This document shows, piece by piece, positions 43,001-52,157 of a stretch of 64,000 bases of DNA. The stretch is from Accumulibacter sp031732815 (GTDB lineage Bacteria > Pseudomonadota > Gammaproteobacteria > Burkholderiales > Rhodocyclaceae). The DNA lies in NCBI RefSeq assembly GCF_031732815.1, contig NZ_JAVMKF010000293.1:1-64000 (forward strand), given 5' to 3'. Under the pieces are notes generated by a model, which worked only from the letters and a program-made list of their open reading frames with translations, searched no databases and was not told the DNA's origin. Each line of letters begins with the position of its first letter. Position 1 is the first letter of the stretch. The translations under genes were made by a program, and so were the position numbers.

Positions 43001-44759
43001 TCTGATCAACGCCGACCAGATCCAGATCAAGATGGCGCAGGGCGCGAAGCCCGGTGAAGGCGGCCAGTTGCCCGGCCACAAGGTTTCCGAATACATAGGC
43101 TTCCTGCGCCACTCGGTGCCCGGCGTCGGGCTGATTTCGCCACCGCCGCACCACGATATCTACTCGATTGAAGACCTGGCACAGCTCATTCATGACCTGA
43201 AGAACGTCAACCCCGGCGCGTCGATCAGCGTCAAGCTGGTCTCCGAGGTCGGGGTTGGCACGGTGGCCGCCGGCGTGACGAAAGCCAAGGCCGATCATCT
43301 GGTGATCGCCGGTCACGATGGTGGAACCGGGGCCAGTCCGCTGTCCTCGATCAAGCATGCCGGGTCGCCATGGGAACTGGGCCTGGCCGAAACGCAACAG
43401 ACGCTGGTGCTCAACCGGCTGCGTGGACGCGTTCGCGTCCAGGTCGATGGCCAGATCAAGACGGGTCGCGACGTTCTGGTCGGTGCCCTGCTCGGTGCCG
43501 ATGAATTCGGCTTCGCCACCGCGCCACTGGTCGTTGAAGGTTGCATCATGATGCGCAAGTGCCACCTGAACACCTGTCCGGTCGGTGTGGCGACCCAGGA
43601 TCCTGTTCTGCGTCGGCGCTTTTCCGGTCAACCCGAACATGTTGTGAATTACTTCTTCTTCGTTGCCGAGGAACTGCGCGAAGCGATGGCGCGAATCGGG
43701 ATCAAGCGCTTCGACGACCTGGTCGGCCGCTTCGATCTGTTGGAGATGAAGAAGGGAATCGCGCATTGGAAAGCACGCGGCCTCGACTACAGCCGAATCT
43801 TCCGGCGCCCGCCGAACACCGCCGACGTTCCGGCTTTTCACTGCGAAGAGCAGGAGCACGGCCTGGCCGGTGCGCTCGACCGGCAACTCATCGAGGCGGC
43901 CCAGGTCGCGCTCGAGCGAGGCGAAAAGGTCAGCCTCGAACTGCCGCTGCGTAACGTCAACCGCACCGTTGGCGCCATGCTTTCGGGGCAAGTGGCGAAG
44001 CGTTACGGGCACGCCGGTTTGCCCGACGGAACCATCGAGGTTCGCTTCAAGGGTACGGCGGGACAGGCTTTCGGCGCTTTTCTGGCGCACGGAATCAGTT
44101 TCGACCTGATTGGTGAGGCCAACGACTACGTCGGTAAAGGCTTGTCTGGCGGGCGGGTCATCGTGCGTCCGAACCACGGCTTTCGCGGCGAGACTCCGAG
44201 CAACATCATTATTGGTAATACGGTTTTGTACGGTGCGATCGAGGGCGAAGCTTTCTTCGCAGGCGTCGCCGGCGAGCGCTTTGCCGTGCGCAACTCGGGT
44301 GCGACGGCGGTCGTCGAGGGCGTCGGCGACCACGGCTGCGAGTACATGACGGGCGGAACGGTGGTCGTCATCGGGCAGACGGGCCGCAACTTTGCGGCCG
44401 GGATGTCGGGCGGCGTAGCCTACGTCCTGGACGAGGAGCGAAGCTTTGCCTCGCGCTGCAATATGGCACAGGTCTCGCTCGAACCGATTGCCGAAGAGTT
44501 CGCCGCGCGCAAGGACAGCGACGCCGGCGAGGATCTCGAGGGACACGGCCGAGTCGATCTGCGTCATCTTGGTCAGAGCGACGAGGCGCTGCTCAAAGGA
44601 CTGATCGAAAGACACTATGGCCTTACCGGCAGCCGCCAGGCCAGGCGCCTGCTGTCCGAGTGGGAGCGCTACCGCGCGCGCTTCGTCAAGGTCATGCCGC
44701 ACGAATACCGGCGCGTGCTCACGGAAATGGCCGCGAAAAAGCAACTGGAGGCAGCATAG
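40077..44759 (+). CDS. gltB: Glutamate synthase (NADPH) large subunit
   Basis: The product has 1560 residues from the GTG at 40077, with GAGGA upstream. The leader peptide is removed to expose the nucleophile C22 (DACGVGF), which hydrolyses glutamine. The ammonia passes to the FMN domain, which makes glutamate from 2-oxoglutarate (GHDGGTGASPLSSIKHAG). The 3Fe-4S cluster cysteines are C1156, C1162 and C1167. The C-terminal GXGXG beta-helix domain is complete. A longer frame upstream of the GTG overlaps the promoter leader and is rejected. gltD starts 2 bases after the stop. Confidence 0.97.
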   Translation: MIDSAIPERQGLYDPANEHDACGVGFVAQIRGKKSHSIIEQGLLILKNLDHRGAVGADPLMGDGAGILIQIPDELYRAEMLAKGVHLPPVGDYGVGMVFLPKESASRLACQEEIERAVRSEGQVVLGWRDVPVDHGLPMSPTVRAREPVIRQIFVGRGADVMVTDALERKLYVIRRRAANAILALGLKHGKDFYQPSMSARTVVYKGLLLADQVGAYYTDLQQAQCISAIALVHQRFSTNTFPTWRLAHPFRMIAHNGEINTLRGNYNWMRAREKGTSSPLLGRDLEKIWPLIYPGQSDSACFDNALELLVMGGYSLAHAMMMLIPEAWESHTLMDERRSAFYKYHAAMIEPWDGPAAVAFTDGRQIGATLDRNGLRPARYLITDDDLVVMASEAGVLPIPEERIVKKWRLQPGKMFLIDLDQGRIIEDAELKDTLARSKPYQDWLSRINIKLDDLPAPKTSPMRAAPASLLDRQQAFGYSQEDLKFILDPMATSGEEATGSMGNDSPLAVLSHRNKPLFNYFRQLFAQVTNPPIDPIREQIVMSLVSFIGPKPNLLGINEINPPYRLEVAQPVLDFDQMAKLRRIASYTGNKFHSAELDICYPIAWGNEGVEARLASLCHEAEDHVLLRGSSILIISDRRIDREHVAIPALLATSAVHQHLVMKGLRTRVGLVVETGAARETHHFAVLAGYGAEAVHPYLVLETIQQMVGGDAEKGDKAIKHFVKGVGKGLLKVMSKMGISTYMSYTGAQIFEAVGLQQRVVDKYFTGTSTQVEGIGVFEIMEEAIRLHKQAFSEDPVLAGMLDAGGEYAYRVRGEEHMWTPEAIAKLQHATRSGQFSTYKEYAQIINDQTARHMTLRGLFEIKPAGPPVPLEEVESAKEIVKRFTTGAMSLGSISTEAHSTLAIAMNRLGGKSNTGEGGEDPARFKLLQGGELLSDVVGKSRIERDLVLQPGDSLRSAIKQVASGRFGVTAEYLINADQIQIKMAQGAKPGEGGQLPGHKVSEYIGFLRHSVPGVGLISPPPHHDIYSIEDLAQLIHDLKNVNPGASISVKLVSEVGVGTVAAGVTKAKADHLVIAGHDGGTGASPLSSIKHAGSPWELGLAETQQTLVLNRLRGRVRVQVDGQIKTGRDVLVGALLGADEFGFATAPLVVEGCIMMRKCHLNTCPVGVATQDPVLRRRFSGQPEHVVNYFFFVAEELREAMARIGIKRFDDLVGRFDLLEMKKGIAHWKARGLDYSRIFRRPPNTADVPAFHCEEQEHGLAGALDRQLIEAAQVALERGEKVSLELPLRNVNRTVGAMLSGQVAKRYGHAGLPDGTIEVRFKGTAGQAFGAFLAHGISFDLIGEANDYVGKGLSGGRVIVRPNHGFRGETPSNIIIGNTVLYGAIEGEAFFAGVAGERFAVRNSGATAVVEGVGDHGCEYMTGGTVVVIGQTGRNFAAGMSGGVAYVLDEERSFASRCNMAQVSLEPIAEEFAARKDSDAGEDLEGHGRVDLRHLGQSDEALLKGLIERHYGLTGSRQARRLLSEWERYRARFVKVMPHEYRRVLTEMAAKKQLEAA

Positions 44760-44761
44760 TC

Positions 44762-46204
44762 ATGGGAAAGCCCACCGGATTCATCGAGTACCAACGTTTG
44801 GCGGAAGCTGCCGAGCCGAGTCAATCGCGGCTCAAGCACTACCGGGAGTTCGTGCACGTACTGAACGATGAGCAGGCGCGGATGCAGGGTGCGCGTTGCA
44901 TGGACTGCGGCATTCCCTTCTGCAGTAACGCTTGCCCGGTCAACAACATCATCCCGGACTGGAACGACCTGGTTTATCGCGGCAACTGGGAGCAGGCGCT
45001 GGCCGTTCTGCACTCGACCAACAACTTTCCCGACTTCACTGGCCGCATTTGTCCGGCCCCGTGTGAAGCCGGCTGCACACTGAACATCAACACCGACGCC
45101 GTTGGCATCAAGTCGATCGAGCACGCGATCATCGACAAGGGTTGGGAAAAGGGGTGGATTCGCCCGCAGCCAGCCAAGGCGAAAACGGGCAGGAAAGTGG
45201 CCATCGTCGGTTCCGGACCGGCTGGCTTGGCGGCAGCCCAGCAACTGGCGCGTGTCGGCCACACCGTGGTGGTCTTTGAAAAGAATGATCGCATTGGCGG
45301 TCTGCTGCGCTACGGGATCCCCGACTTCAAGCTGGAAAAGTCGCTGATCGACCTGCGCATTCGCCAGATGGAGGCGGAAGGCGTCGCTTTTCGTGTCAAC
45401 CAGACGGTGGGTGGTAGTGGACCCGGTGCGCTACCGGTTGCCACGTTGCTCGCCGAATTCGATGCGCTGGTTCTCGCTGGCGGTGCCGAGGCACCACGCG
45501 ACCTGCCCGTGCCGGGGCGTGACCTTGCCGGAGTGCATTTCGCGATGGATTTTCTGCCGCAACAGAACAAGGTCAATGCGGGTGATCGGCTCAGCGGACA
45601 GATCCGGGCGACCGGCAAGCGGGTCGTCGTCATCGGCGGGGGCGATACCGGTTCGGATTGTGTCGGCACGAGCAACCGCCAGGGAGCTGCTTCGGTCATC
45701 CAGTTCGAGCTGATGCCACAGCCGCCGGAGCAGGAAGACAAGAGTCTGACCTGGCCGTATTGGCCGTTGAAGTTACGCACATCTTCGTCGCACGAAGAGG
45801 GCTGCGTGCGCGACTTCGCGGTCGCGACGCAGGAATTTCTCGGTAAGGAAGGCAAGCTTACCGGCCTGCGCGTCGTACGCGTGGAGTGGCAGGGTGGCCG
45901 GATGAGCGAGGTCGCCGGCAGTCAGTTCGAGCTCGGCGCCGACCTGGTGTTGCTTGCCATGGGTTTCGTCTCGCCGGTGCAGCAAGGTTTGCTCGAGCAC
46001 ATCGGGGTCGAACTCGATGCGCGCGGCAACGTCAAGGCGACGACCGAGGGCGTCGGCTGTTACGCGACCAACGTCGCCAAGGTTTTTGCCGCCGGCGACA
46101 TGCGCCGTGGACAATCTCTCGTCGTCTGGGCGATTCGGGAAGGTCGGCAATGCGCACGTGAGGTCGACGCCTTCCTGATGGGCAGTTCGACCTTGCCACG
46201 GTGA
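44762..46204 (+). CDS. gltD: Glutamate synthase small subunit
   Basis: The product has 480 residues from the ATG at 44762. The N-terminal cysteines for two 4Fe-4S clusters are C46, C49, C54, C58 and C97, C101, C105. An FAD-binding loop (VGSGPAGLAAAQQLA) and an NADPH-binding loop (VIGGGDTGSDCVG) follow. It passes electrons from NADPH to GltB. It is 2 bases downstream of gltB. Confidence 0.97.
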   Translation: MGKPTGFIEYQRLAEAAEPSQSRLKHYREFVHVLNDEQARMQGARCMDCGIPFCSNACPVNNIIPDWNDLVYRGNWEQALAVLHSTNNFPDFTGRICPAPCEAGCTLNINTDAVGIKSIEHAIIDKGWEKGWIRPQPAKAKTGRKVAIVGSGPAGLAAAQQLARVGHTVVVFEKNDRIGGLLRYGIPDFKLEKSLIDLRIRQMEAEGVAFRVNQTVGGSGPGALPVATLLAEFDALVLAGGAEAPRDLPVPGRDLAGVHFAMDFLPQQNKVNAGDRLSGQIRATGKRVVVIGGGDTGSDCVGTSNRQGAASVIQFELMPQPPEQEDKSLTWPYWPLKLRTSSSHEEGCVRDFAVATQEFLGKEGKLTGLRVVRVEWQGGRMSEVAGSQFELGADLVLLAMGFVSPVQQGLLEHIGVELDARGNVKATTEGVGCYATNVAKVFAAGDMRRGQSLVVWAIREGRQCAREVDAFLMGSSTLPR

Positions 46205-46233
46205 ATCGGCGCGCTTGGGCCGTCAGCGCAGAG

Positions 46234-46259
46234 CGGCAGGCAGCGGACGTCGCCTGCCG
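46234..46259. repeat. 8-bp perfect inverted repeat after gltD
   Basis: CGGCAGGC (46234-46241) pairs with GCCTGCCG (46252-46259) across 10 bases, 30 bases after the gltD stop. It may reduce read-through to glmU, but no T-tract follows. Confidence 0.4.
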
Positions 46260-46303
46260 ACAGACTGCGCCGTACGTTTACTCTGCAGCGCGTGCGCACT
46301 TGA

Positions 46304-46309
46304 TACAAT
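46304..46309 (+). promoter_or_regulatory. glmU: Putative -10 element (TACAAT) for glmU
   Basis: TACAAT lies 165 bases before the glmU start in the 270-base gap after gltD. The -35 is weak, so this is a candidate only. Confidence 0.4.
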
Positions 46310-46474
46310 GGCGATCGTGATATTGTTCCGGATGTCGGCAGGCCGTTGTGGAACAATTCCCGCAAGCGATCAGGTGCCCTGCCTCCTTTCCCGCCGTACC
46401 GCCTTGGTCGAACGCGCGCTGCGCGCGTCGTCGGCAGGCGTCGGAGCAACCTTCAGCGCAGGTATTTCAAGCCC

Positions 46475-47833
46475 ATGAACATCGTTATCCTCGCTGCCGG
46501 TCAGGGCAAGCGCATGCATTCGAATTTGCCCAAGGTCCTGCATCCACTGGCCGGCAAGCCATTGGTTCGGCACGTCATCGAAACGGCGCGCAGCCTCGCG
46601 CCAAGAACGATGTGTGTCGTCTACGGACACGGCGGCGATGCTGTGCGCGCAGCACTCGCCGCACCAGACTTGACCTGGGTCCTGCAGGATCCGCAGCTGG
46701 GCACCGGACATGCGGTGATGCAGGCGGCGCCGCAGTTGGCGCCGGGCGGAACCACACTGATCCTGTATGGTGACGTGCCGCTGATCCAGGGCGAGACACT
46801 GCAAAGACTGGTACACGCTGCACGGAACGCCTTGGCCATCCTGACCGTCGAATTGCTTGACCCGACCGGCTATGGGCGCATCGTGCGCGACGCATCCGGC
46901 GCCGTCCAGCGAATCGTCGAGCACAAGGATGCCAGTGCTGGCGAGAGGTCAATCCGCGAGGTGAACACAGGAATCATCGCCCTGCCAACGGATCGCCTGG
47001 TCGGCTGGCTCGCCCGCCTGTCAAACGACAATGCGCAACGTGAGTATTATCTGACTGACATCGTCGGCATGGCGCTTGCTGCGGCTTTGCCCATTACCAC
47101 CGCTCAGCCGCAAGGCGAGTGGGAAGTGATGGGGGTAAACAGCAAGGTACAGCTCGCCGAACTCGAGCGCATCGTCCAGCGAAGAATTGCCGAGAGTCTG
47201 ATGGAAAGCGGTGTTCGCCTGGCCGACCCGGCGCGCCTCGATGTGCGCGGCGAGCTGATCTGCGGGCGCGACGTCTTCATCGACGTCAACTGCGTCTTCG
47301 AAGGTCGCGTGGTTCTCGACGAAGCTGTCGAGGTGGGTCCTGCCTGCGTCTTCAAGAATGCGCAGATCGGTGCCGGTGTGCGCGTGGCCGCTTTCAGCCA
47401 CATCGAAGATGCGGTCGTTGGGCCGGATGCTGTCGTCGGTCCGTTTGCCCGCTTGCGGCCAGGAACCGAGCTCGCTGCCGGCGCGCATGTCGGGAATTTC
47501 GTCGAACTGAAGAATACGAAACTCGGCATACAGTCGAAGGCCAATCACCTGGCTTACGTCGGCGACGCGGTCGTCGGCAGCCGGGTCAACATTGGCGCCG
47601 GAACGATCACCTGCAACTATGACGGCGCCAACAAGTTCAAGACCGTGATCGAGGACGACGCTTTCATCGGCTCGGATACACAACTGGTCGCACCGGTTAC
47701 GGTTGGCCGCGGCGCGACTCTCGGTGCGGGTACGACCCTGACCAAGGACGCACCGGCGGACACGCTGACCCTCTCGCGTGTTCGACAGGTTTCCCTCCCG
47801 GGCTGGCAACGGCCCCAAAAAACGAAAAAGTGA
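46475..47833 (+). CDS. glmU: Bifunctional UDP-GlcNAc pyrophosphorylase / glucosamine-1-phosphate acetyltransferase
   Basis: The product has 452 residues. The ATG at 46475 gives the family start MNIVILAAGQGKRMHSNLPKVLH, shown here as NIVILAAGQGKRM then the lysine of LPKVLH. The N-terminal uridyltransferase domain is followed by left-handed beta-helix repeats from about residue 240. GTITCNYDGANK is the acetyltransferase active-site region. It makes UDP-GlcNAc for peptidoglycan and LPS. glmS follows after 6 bases, so the two last steps from fructose 6-phosphate are encoded together, apart from GlmM. Confidence 0.97.
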   Translation: MNIVILAAGQGKRMHSNLPKVLHPLAGKPLVRHVIETARSLAPRTMCVVYGHGGDAVRAALAAPDLTWVLQDPQLGTGHAVMQAAPQLAPGGTTLILYGDVPLIQGETLQRLVHAARNALAILTVELLDPTGYGRIVRDASGAVQRIVEHKDASAGERSIREVNTGIIALPTDRLVGWLARLSNDNAQREYYLTDIVGMALAAALPITTAQPQGEWEVMGVNSKVQLAELERIVQRRIAESLMESGVRLADPARLDVRGELICGRDVFIDVNCVFEGRVVLDEAVEVGPACVFKNAQIGAGVRVAAFSHIEDAVVGPDAVVGPFARLRPGTELAAGAHVGNFVELKNTKLGIQSKANHLAYVGDAVVGSRVNIGAGTITCNYDGANKFKTVIEDDAFIGSDTQLVAPVTVGRGATLGAGTTLTKDAPADTLTLSRVRQVSLPGWQRPQKTKK

Positions 47834-47839
47834 TCTGCC

Positions 47840-49669
47840 ATGTGTGGTATTGTCGCCGCGGTTGCCGACCGCAATGTTGTTCCCATCCTTCTCGAAGGCC
47901 TGCGCAAGTTGGAGTATCGTGGCTACGATTCGGCTGGCTTGGCGTTGATCAACGAAGCTGGTCTGCAGCGGCTGCGCTCGGTTGGCCGCGTCGCCGAACT
48001 GACGGCACAGGTTGAAGCCTTGCAGGCTGCGGGCAACACCGGCATTGCGCACACACGCTGGGCGACGCACGGTGTTCCCTGCGAGCGCAACGCGCATCCG
48101 CATGTTTCGCATGGACTGGCCGTCGTCCACAACGGGATCATCGAGAACCACGAGCCCTTGCGAGCGTATCTGAAGAGCGAAGGCTACGCCTTCGATTCTG
48201 ATACCGATACCGAGGTCGTCGCGCATCTGGTTGCGCACGAACTGAAAGTCGAACCCGACTTGCTGACCGCCGTCCGCCGGGCGGTCGGCCAACTGCAGGG
48301 AGCTTATGCCATTGCCGTCCTGCGTGAAGAGGATCCGCAGCACATCGTCGTTGCGCGCGAGGGGGCGCCGCTGCTCCTCGGCCTGACCGACGACGCTTGC
48401 TACGCAGCCTCGGACGCCTCGGCTCTGGTCCAGGTGACGCGGCGCATGGTGTACCTCGAGAACGGCGATTGTGCCGAGCTGCTGCGTAGTCGCTACACGA
48501 TTGCCCGAGTCGATGGTACGCTGGTTGACCGACCAGAAACCGAGTCGCACCTGTCGGCCGACGCAATCGAGTTGGGCCATTACCGGCATTTCATGCAGAA
48601 GGAAATCTTCGAGCAGCCGGTTGCCCTGGCGAATACGCTGGAAATGCTTGGCGCGGCGCGCAGCATTCAACCGGGGCTATTCGGTGCCGAGAGCGAAGCT
48701 TTGCTCAAGGAAGTTGGGCAGGTCTTGATCATCGCCTGCGGTACGAGCTATCACGCGGGCCTGGTGGCCCGTTACTGGCTCGAGTCGATTGCCGGAATAC
48801 CGTGCGCTGTGGAGGTGGCGAGCGAGTACCGCTATCGCGAATCGGTTCCCGACCCGCGCACCTTGGTCGTGACCATTTCCCAGTCCGGCGAAACGGCCGA
48901 CACGCTGGCGGCACTGCAGCACGCCAAGGCGCTCGGCATGTCGCGCACGCTATGCATCTGCAACGTTCCCGAGTCCTCACTGGTGCGGGAAAACGCCCTT
49001 CGTTTCATCACTCGCGCTGGTCCGGAGATCGGCGTTGCCTCAACCAAGGCGTTTACCACTCAGCTTGCTGCACTTTACCTGCTGACGCTGGTACTCGCCA
49101 AGGTACGCTCCCGCCTCACGCCGGAGGCAGAAGCGGCCGAGTTGCACGCTGTTCGCCATCTGCCGATGGCGGTCGCCAGCGCTCTCGAACTGGAGCCGGA
49201 GATTCGCGTGTGGTCGGAACGCTTCTCGATGAAGCAGCACGCGCTCTTCCTTGGTCGCGGTCGACATTACCCGATCGCGCTCGAGGGCGCGTTGAAGCTG
49301 AAGGAAATCTCCTACATTCACGCTGAAGCGTATCCGGCAGGCGAACTGAAGCATGGACCTCTCGCCTTGGTCGACCGTGAGATGCCGGTGATCGCCGTCG
49401 CGCCAAATGATGTCCTGCTCGAAAAGCTGAAGTCAAATTTGCAGGAAGTCCGCGCGCGTGGCGGAGAACTGTACGTCTTCGCCGATGCAGACAGCGAAAT
49501 GAAGGAATCCGACGGCGTGCATGTCCTGCATCTGCCCGAGCACTACGGCGCACTGTCGCCCCTGTTGCACGTGGTACCGCTGCAGTTGCTGGCCTATCAT
49601 GTTGCGCTGGTCCGCGGAACTGACGTTGACAAACCGCGCAACCTGGCCAAGTCGGTGACCGTCGAGTAA
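47840..49669 (+). CDS. glmS: Glutamine-fructose-6-phosphate aminotransferase
   Basis: The product has 609 residues. The N-terminal methionine is removed to expose the catalytic C2 (MCGIVAAV). The glutaminase domain includes THGVP and HNGIIENHE. Two SIS domains follow: CGTSYHAG and SQSGETADTLAAL in the first, and the C-terminal LPEHYGALSPLLHVVPLQLLAYH ends with DVDKPRNLAKSVTVE. It makes glucosamine 6-phosphate. No leader ribozyme is present, as expected for a proteobacterium. A strong terminator hairpin lies 77 bases after its stop. Confidence 0.97.
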   Translation: MCGIVAAVADRNVVPILLEGLRKLEYRGYDSAGLALINEAGLQRLRSVGRVAELTAQVEALQAAGNTGIAHTRWATHGVPCERNAHPHVSHGLAVVHNGIIENHEPLRAYLKSEGYAFDSDTDTEVVAHLVAHELKVEPDLLTAVRRAVGQLQGAYAIAVLREEDPQHIVVAREGAPLLLGLTDDACYAASDASALVQVTRRMVYLENGDCAELLRSRYTIARVDGTLVDRPETESHLSADAIELGHYRHFMQKEIFEQPVALANTLEMLGAARSIQPGLFGAESEALLKEVGQVLIIACGTSYHAGLVARYWLESIAGIPCAVEVASEYRYRESVPDPRTLVVTISQSGETADTLAALQHAKALGMSRTLCICNVPESSLVRENALRFITRAGPEIGVASTKAFTTQLAALYLLTLVLAKVRSRLTPEAEAAELHAVRHLPMAVASALELEPEIRVWSERFSMKQHALFLGRGRHYPIALEGALKLKEISYIHAEAYPAGELKHGPLALVDREMPVIAVAPNDVLLEKLKSNLQEVRARGGELYVFADADSEMKESDGVHVLHLPEHYGALSPLLHVVPLQLLAYHVALVRGTDVDKPRNLAKSVTVE

Positions 49670-49746
49670 GGTCGAGCCCCAGTTCTGCGCGCCCGCGCAG
49701 CAAGGCGCCGAGCGGCTTTCCCTGCTATCGGTCAATCCCAACAAGA

Positions 49747-49778
49747 AACGGCTCGGGAGGTGTTCCTCCCGAGCCGTT
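49747..49778. terminator. Bidirectional terminator between glmS and actP
   Basis: A perfect 14-base inverted repeat, AACGGCTCGGGAGG and CCTCCCGAGCCGTT, with a TGTT loop lies between convergent operons. The plus strand continues TGTGTTG and the minus strand TTTCTTGTT, so the T-tract is better on the minus side. Confidence 0.8.
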
Positions 49779-49905
49779 GTGTTGTCCAGCGTGCCGATAG
49801 CGGCTACGTATCCCCGGTGTAGGTCACTTGGGCCAGTCGACGCTCATCGGGTGGGATGCCGGAAACCATTACGCACGCCGTCCAACAGCAAGTTTTCAGC
49901 GTCGC

Positions 49906-51594
49906 TCAGTGACCCGAGGCAGCCGCCGCGCCAACACCGGTTTCGGAGCGAACCCGCTGCGCTGGATAAAGCGACCGCTCGAGCTGCGCCTGCTTGCTGT
50001 TATCCATCTTCGAAACGATGTAGATGACCACGAAAGCAGCGGTCATCGAGAAGATGGCGGGCGACGAATACGGGAACCACGCACTTCCTTTCGGGTTCTT
50101 CAGGACCGCTTCCCAAACCGACGCCGAGAGAATCGTCAGAACGACCGAGCTGACCAGTCCGACGACGCCGCCAGCGACCGCGCCTTTGGTCGTGCAGTCT
50201 TTCCACAGCACCGACATGAAGAGAATCGGGAAGTTTGCCGAGCACGCGATGACGAAGGCCAACATCACCATGTAGGCGACGTTTTCCTTCTCGAAAGCGA
50301 TGCCGAGGAACACCGCGACGATGCCGAGGCAGATGGTGGTGATCCGCGACACGCGCAGTTCCGACGCGGAGTCCGCATTGCCGTGCTTGAGCACCGTTGC
50401 ATAGAGGTCGTGCGAGACGGCTGAGGCACCGGATAGCGTCAGGCCGGCAACGACGGCGAGAATCGTCGCGAAGGCGACGGCCGAGATGAAGCCGAGGAAC
50501 AAGTTGCCACCGACGGCGTTCGACAGGTGTACAGCGGCCATGTTGCCGCCGCCCTTCAGACCCTTGGCGAGATCGCCATCAACGTAGTACAGCTCGGGCG
50601 ATTGCGTGAGCATGACGATGGCGCCGAAGCCGATGATGAAGGTGAGAATGTAGAAGTAGCCGATCCAGGTCGTCGCCCAGCCAACCGACTTGCGCGCCTC
50701 TTTGGCGCTCGGCACGGTGAAGAAGCGCATCAGGATGTGTGGCAGGCCGGCGGTACCGAACATCAGCGCCATTCCCACGGAAATGGCCGATACGGGGTCC
50801 TTGATCAGCACGCCAGGCGACATGATGGCATCGTGTTTGGAATGGATCTCGACCGCCTTGGCAAACAGCGCCTCGGGGTTGAAGCCGAACTTCCAGAGCA
50901 CGGCGAGGGCCATGAACGTTGCACCGGTAAGCAGCATGATCGCTTTGATGATCTGCACCCAGGTCGTCGCGGTCATACCACCGAAGAGCACGTAGCACAT
51001 CATCAGCACACCGACGAGGATCACCGCCACCGTATATTCCAGACCGAAGAGGACTTTGATCAACTGACCGGCGCCGACCATCTGGGCGATCATGTAGAAC
51101 GCGACGACGACCAGCGAACCGGTCGCAGCGAAGGTGCGCATCGGCGTTTGGGCAAAGCGATACGCGGCGACGTCGGCAAAGGTGAACTTGCCGAGGTTGC
51201 GCAGGCGTTCGGCCATCAGGAAGGTGATCACCGGCCAGCCGACCAGCCAGCCGATCGAGAAGATCAGGCCGTCAAAGCCGTTGGCGAAGACCAGGCCGGA
51301 AATTCCGAGGAAGGAAGCGGCTGACATGTAGTCGCCGCCAATCGCCAGGCCGTTCTGGAAACCGGTGATTCCGCCACCGGCCGTGTAGAAGTCGGCTGCT
51401 GTCTTGGTGCGCGCCGCTGCCCACTTGGTGATGCCGAGCGTAATCGCGACGAAGACGACGAACATGGCGATCGCCACCCAGTTGGTGGCTTGCTTGGTCG
51501 TGTTCCCGAGGTCGGCGCCAGCCGCCAGGACGCTGCCCGTGGCGAGCAGAGCAGCCGTAGCGAAGAGAATTTTGCGGGTCGATTGGCTGATCAT
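49906..51594 (-). CDS. actP: Sodium/solute symporter, acetate permease type
   Basis: The product has 562 residues. The ATG at 51594 overlaps the DUF485 stop (ATGA). A possible signal peptide (about 1-25) precedes about 13 membrane helices of the solute:sodium symporter family. Motifs are DFYTAGGGITGFQNGLAI with GGDYMSAASFLG, and GGMTATTWVQIIKA. With a DUF485 partner encoded just upstream, it matches the ActP/YjcH arrangement for acetate or similar monocarboxylate uptake. Exact substrate is not proven, and the acs gene is not in this window. Confidence 0.9.
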   Translation of the reverse strand: MISQSTRKILFATAALLATGSVLAAGADLGNTTKQATNWVAIAMFVVFVAITLGITKWAAARTKTAADFYTAGGGITGFQNGLAIGGDYMSAASFLGISGLVFANGFDGLIFSIGWLVGWPVITFLMAERLRNLGKFTFADVAAYRFAQTPMRTFAATGSLVVVAFYMIAQMVGAGQLIKVLFGLEYTVAVILVGVLMMCYVLFGGMTATTWVQIIKAIMLLTGATFMALAVLWKFGFNPEALFAKAVEIHSKHDAIMSPGVLIKDPVSAISVGMALMFGTAGLPHILMRFFTVPSAKEARKSVGWATTWIGYFYILTFIIGFGAIVMLTQSPELYYVDGDLAKGLKGGGNMAAVHLSNAVGGNLFLGFISAVAFATILAVVAGLTLSGASAVSHDLYATVLKHGNADSASELRVSRITTICLGIVAVFLGIAFEKENVAYMVMLAFVIACSANFPILFMSVLWKDCTTKGAVAGGVVGLVSSVVLTILSASVWEAVLKNPKGSAWFPYSSPAIFSMTAAFVVIYIVSKMDNSKQAQLERSLYPAQRVRSETGVGAAAASGH

Positions 51595-51905
51595 TTCTTG
51601 TTCGCCTCCTTGAGGATCTGGGCATTGAGATCGTCGAATTCCGTGTTGGCCCGCCGAATGTAGATGTTGGTCAGAATGATCGTAAACACGATGACCCCGA
51701 CGCCGAGCGGAATTCCGATGGAAGTCACCATCCCGGGTGCGAGCTTGGTGGCCAGCCATTCCTTGTTGAAAGCAATCAGCAGAATGTAGCCGTAGTAGGC
51801 GATGATCATCAGGATGGACATGATGATGCCGTAGGAATTGCGCTTCTGCACGAACTGGTGGAACTTCGGATTGGCCTCAATCCGCGCAACGATGTCGTCG
51901 TTCAC
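51591..51905 (-). CDS. DUF485 membrane protein, symporter partner
   Basis: The product has 104 residues from the GTG at 51905. A strong GGAGGAGG site ends 9 bases before this codon and would otherwise be within the coding region of a longer frame starting at 51956. Two membrane helices (about 26-48 and 62-85) are visible. The family (YjcH in E. coli) is found beside actP and is thought to assist the symporter. The charged C-terminus ends ANKK. Its stop overlaps the start of actP. Confidence 0.9.
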   Translation of the reverse strand: MNDDIVARIEANPKFHQFVQKRNSYGIIMSILMIIAYYGYILLIAFNKEWLATKLAPGMVTSIGIPLGVGVIVFTIILTNIYIRRANTEFDDLNAQILKEANKK

Positions 51906-51913
51906 TTTGCTTA

Positions 51914-51922
51914 TCCTCCTCC
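51914..51922 (-). promoter_or_regulatory. Ribosome binding site deciding the DUF485 start
   Basis: GGAGGAGGA on the minus strand, with 8 bases to the GTG at 51905. It is one of the strongest sites in the window and places the start. Confidence 0.8.
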
Positions 51923-52157
51923 AAAAGAGACTGTTGTCGATCGAGTCACTTGCCATGACTGGCGCCCGATCATAATCAGCAATACTTACTTCGGGCTTAC
52001 GGCAAAGCTGGTGGCGGAGGACCAGAAGGACCTTGGTGGCAGAGGTTGAGCCGGCGCCGCTGGCCGGCGGCAGGCGGCGAGCATCGGCCCGCTACCCCTG
52101 TGGTAGACTGCCCGCCGGCATGCGCAACCCGGCAACCACATCTTCGACGAGGCAGTT

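Noticed and set aside
42903..44744. Long minus-strand frame (613 codons) opposite gltB
   Set aside because: Shadow of the coding strand, with no domain and no ribosome site of note.
47021..48670. Minus-strand frame (549 codons) across glmU and glmS
   Set aside because: It crosses two certain genes and their junction, so it is a shadow.
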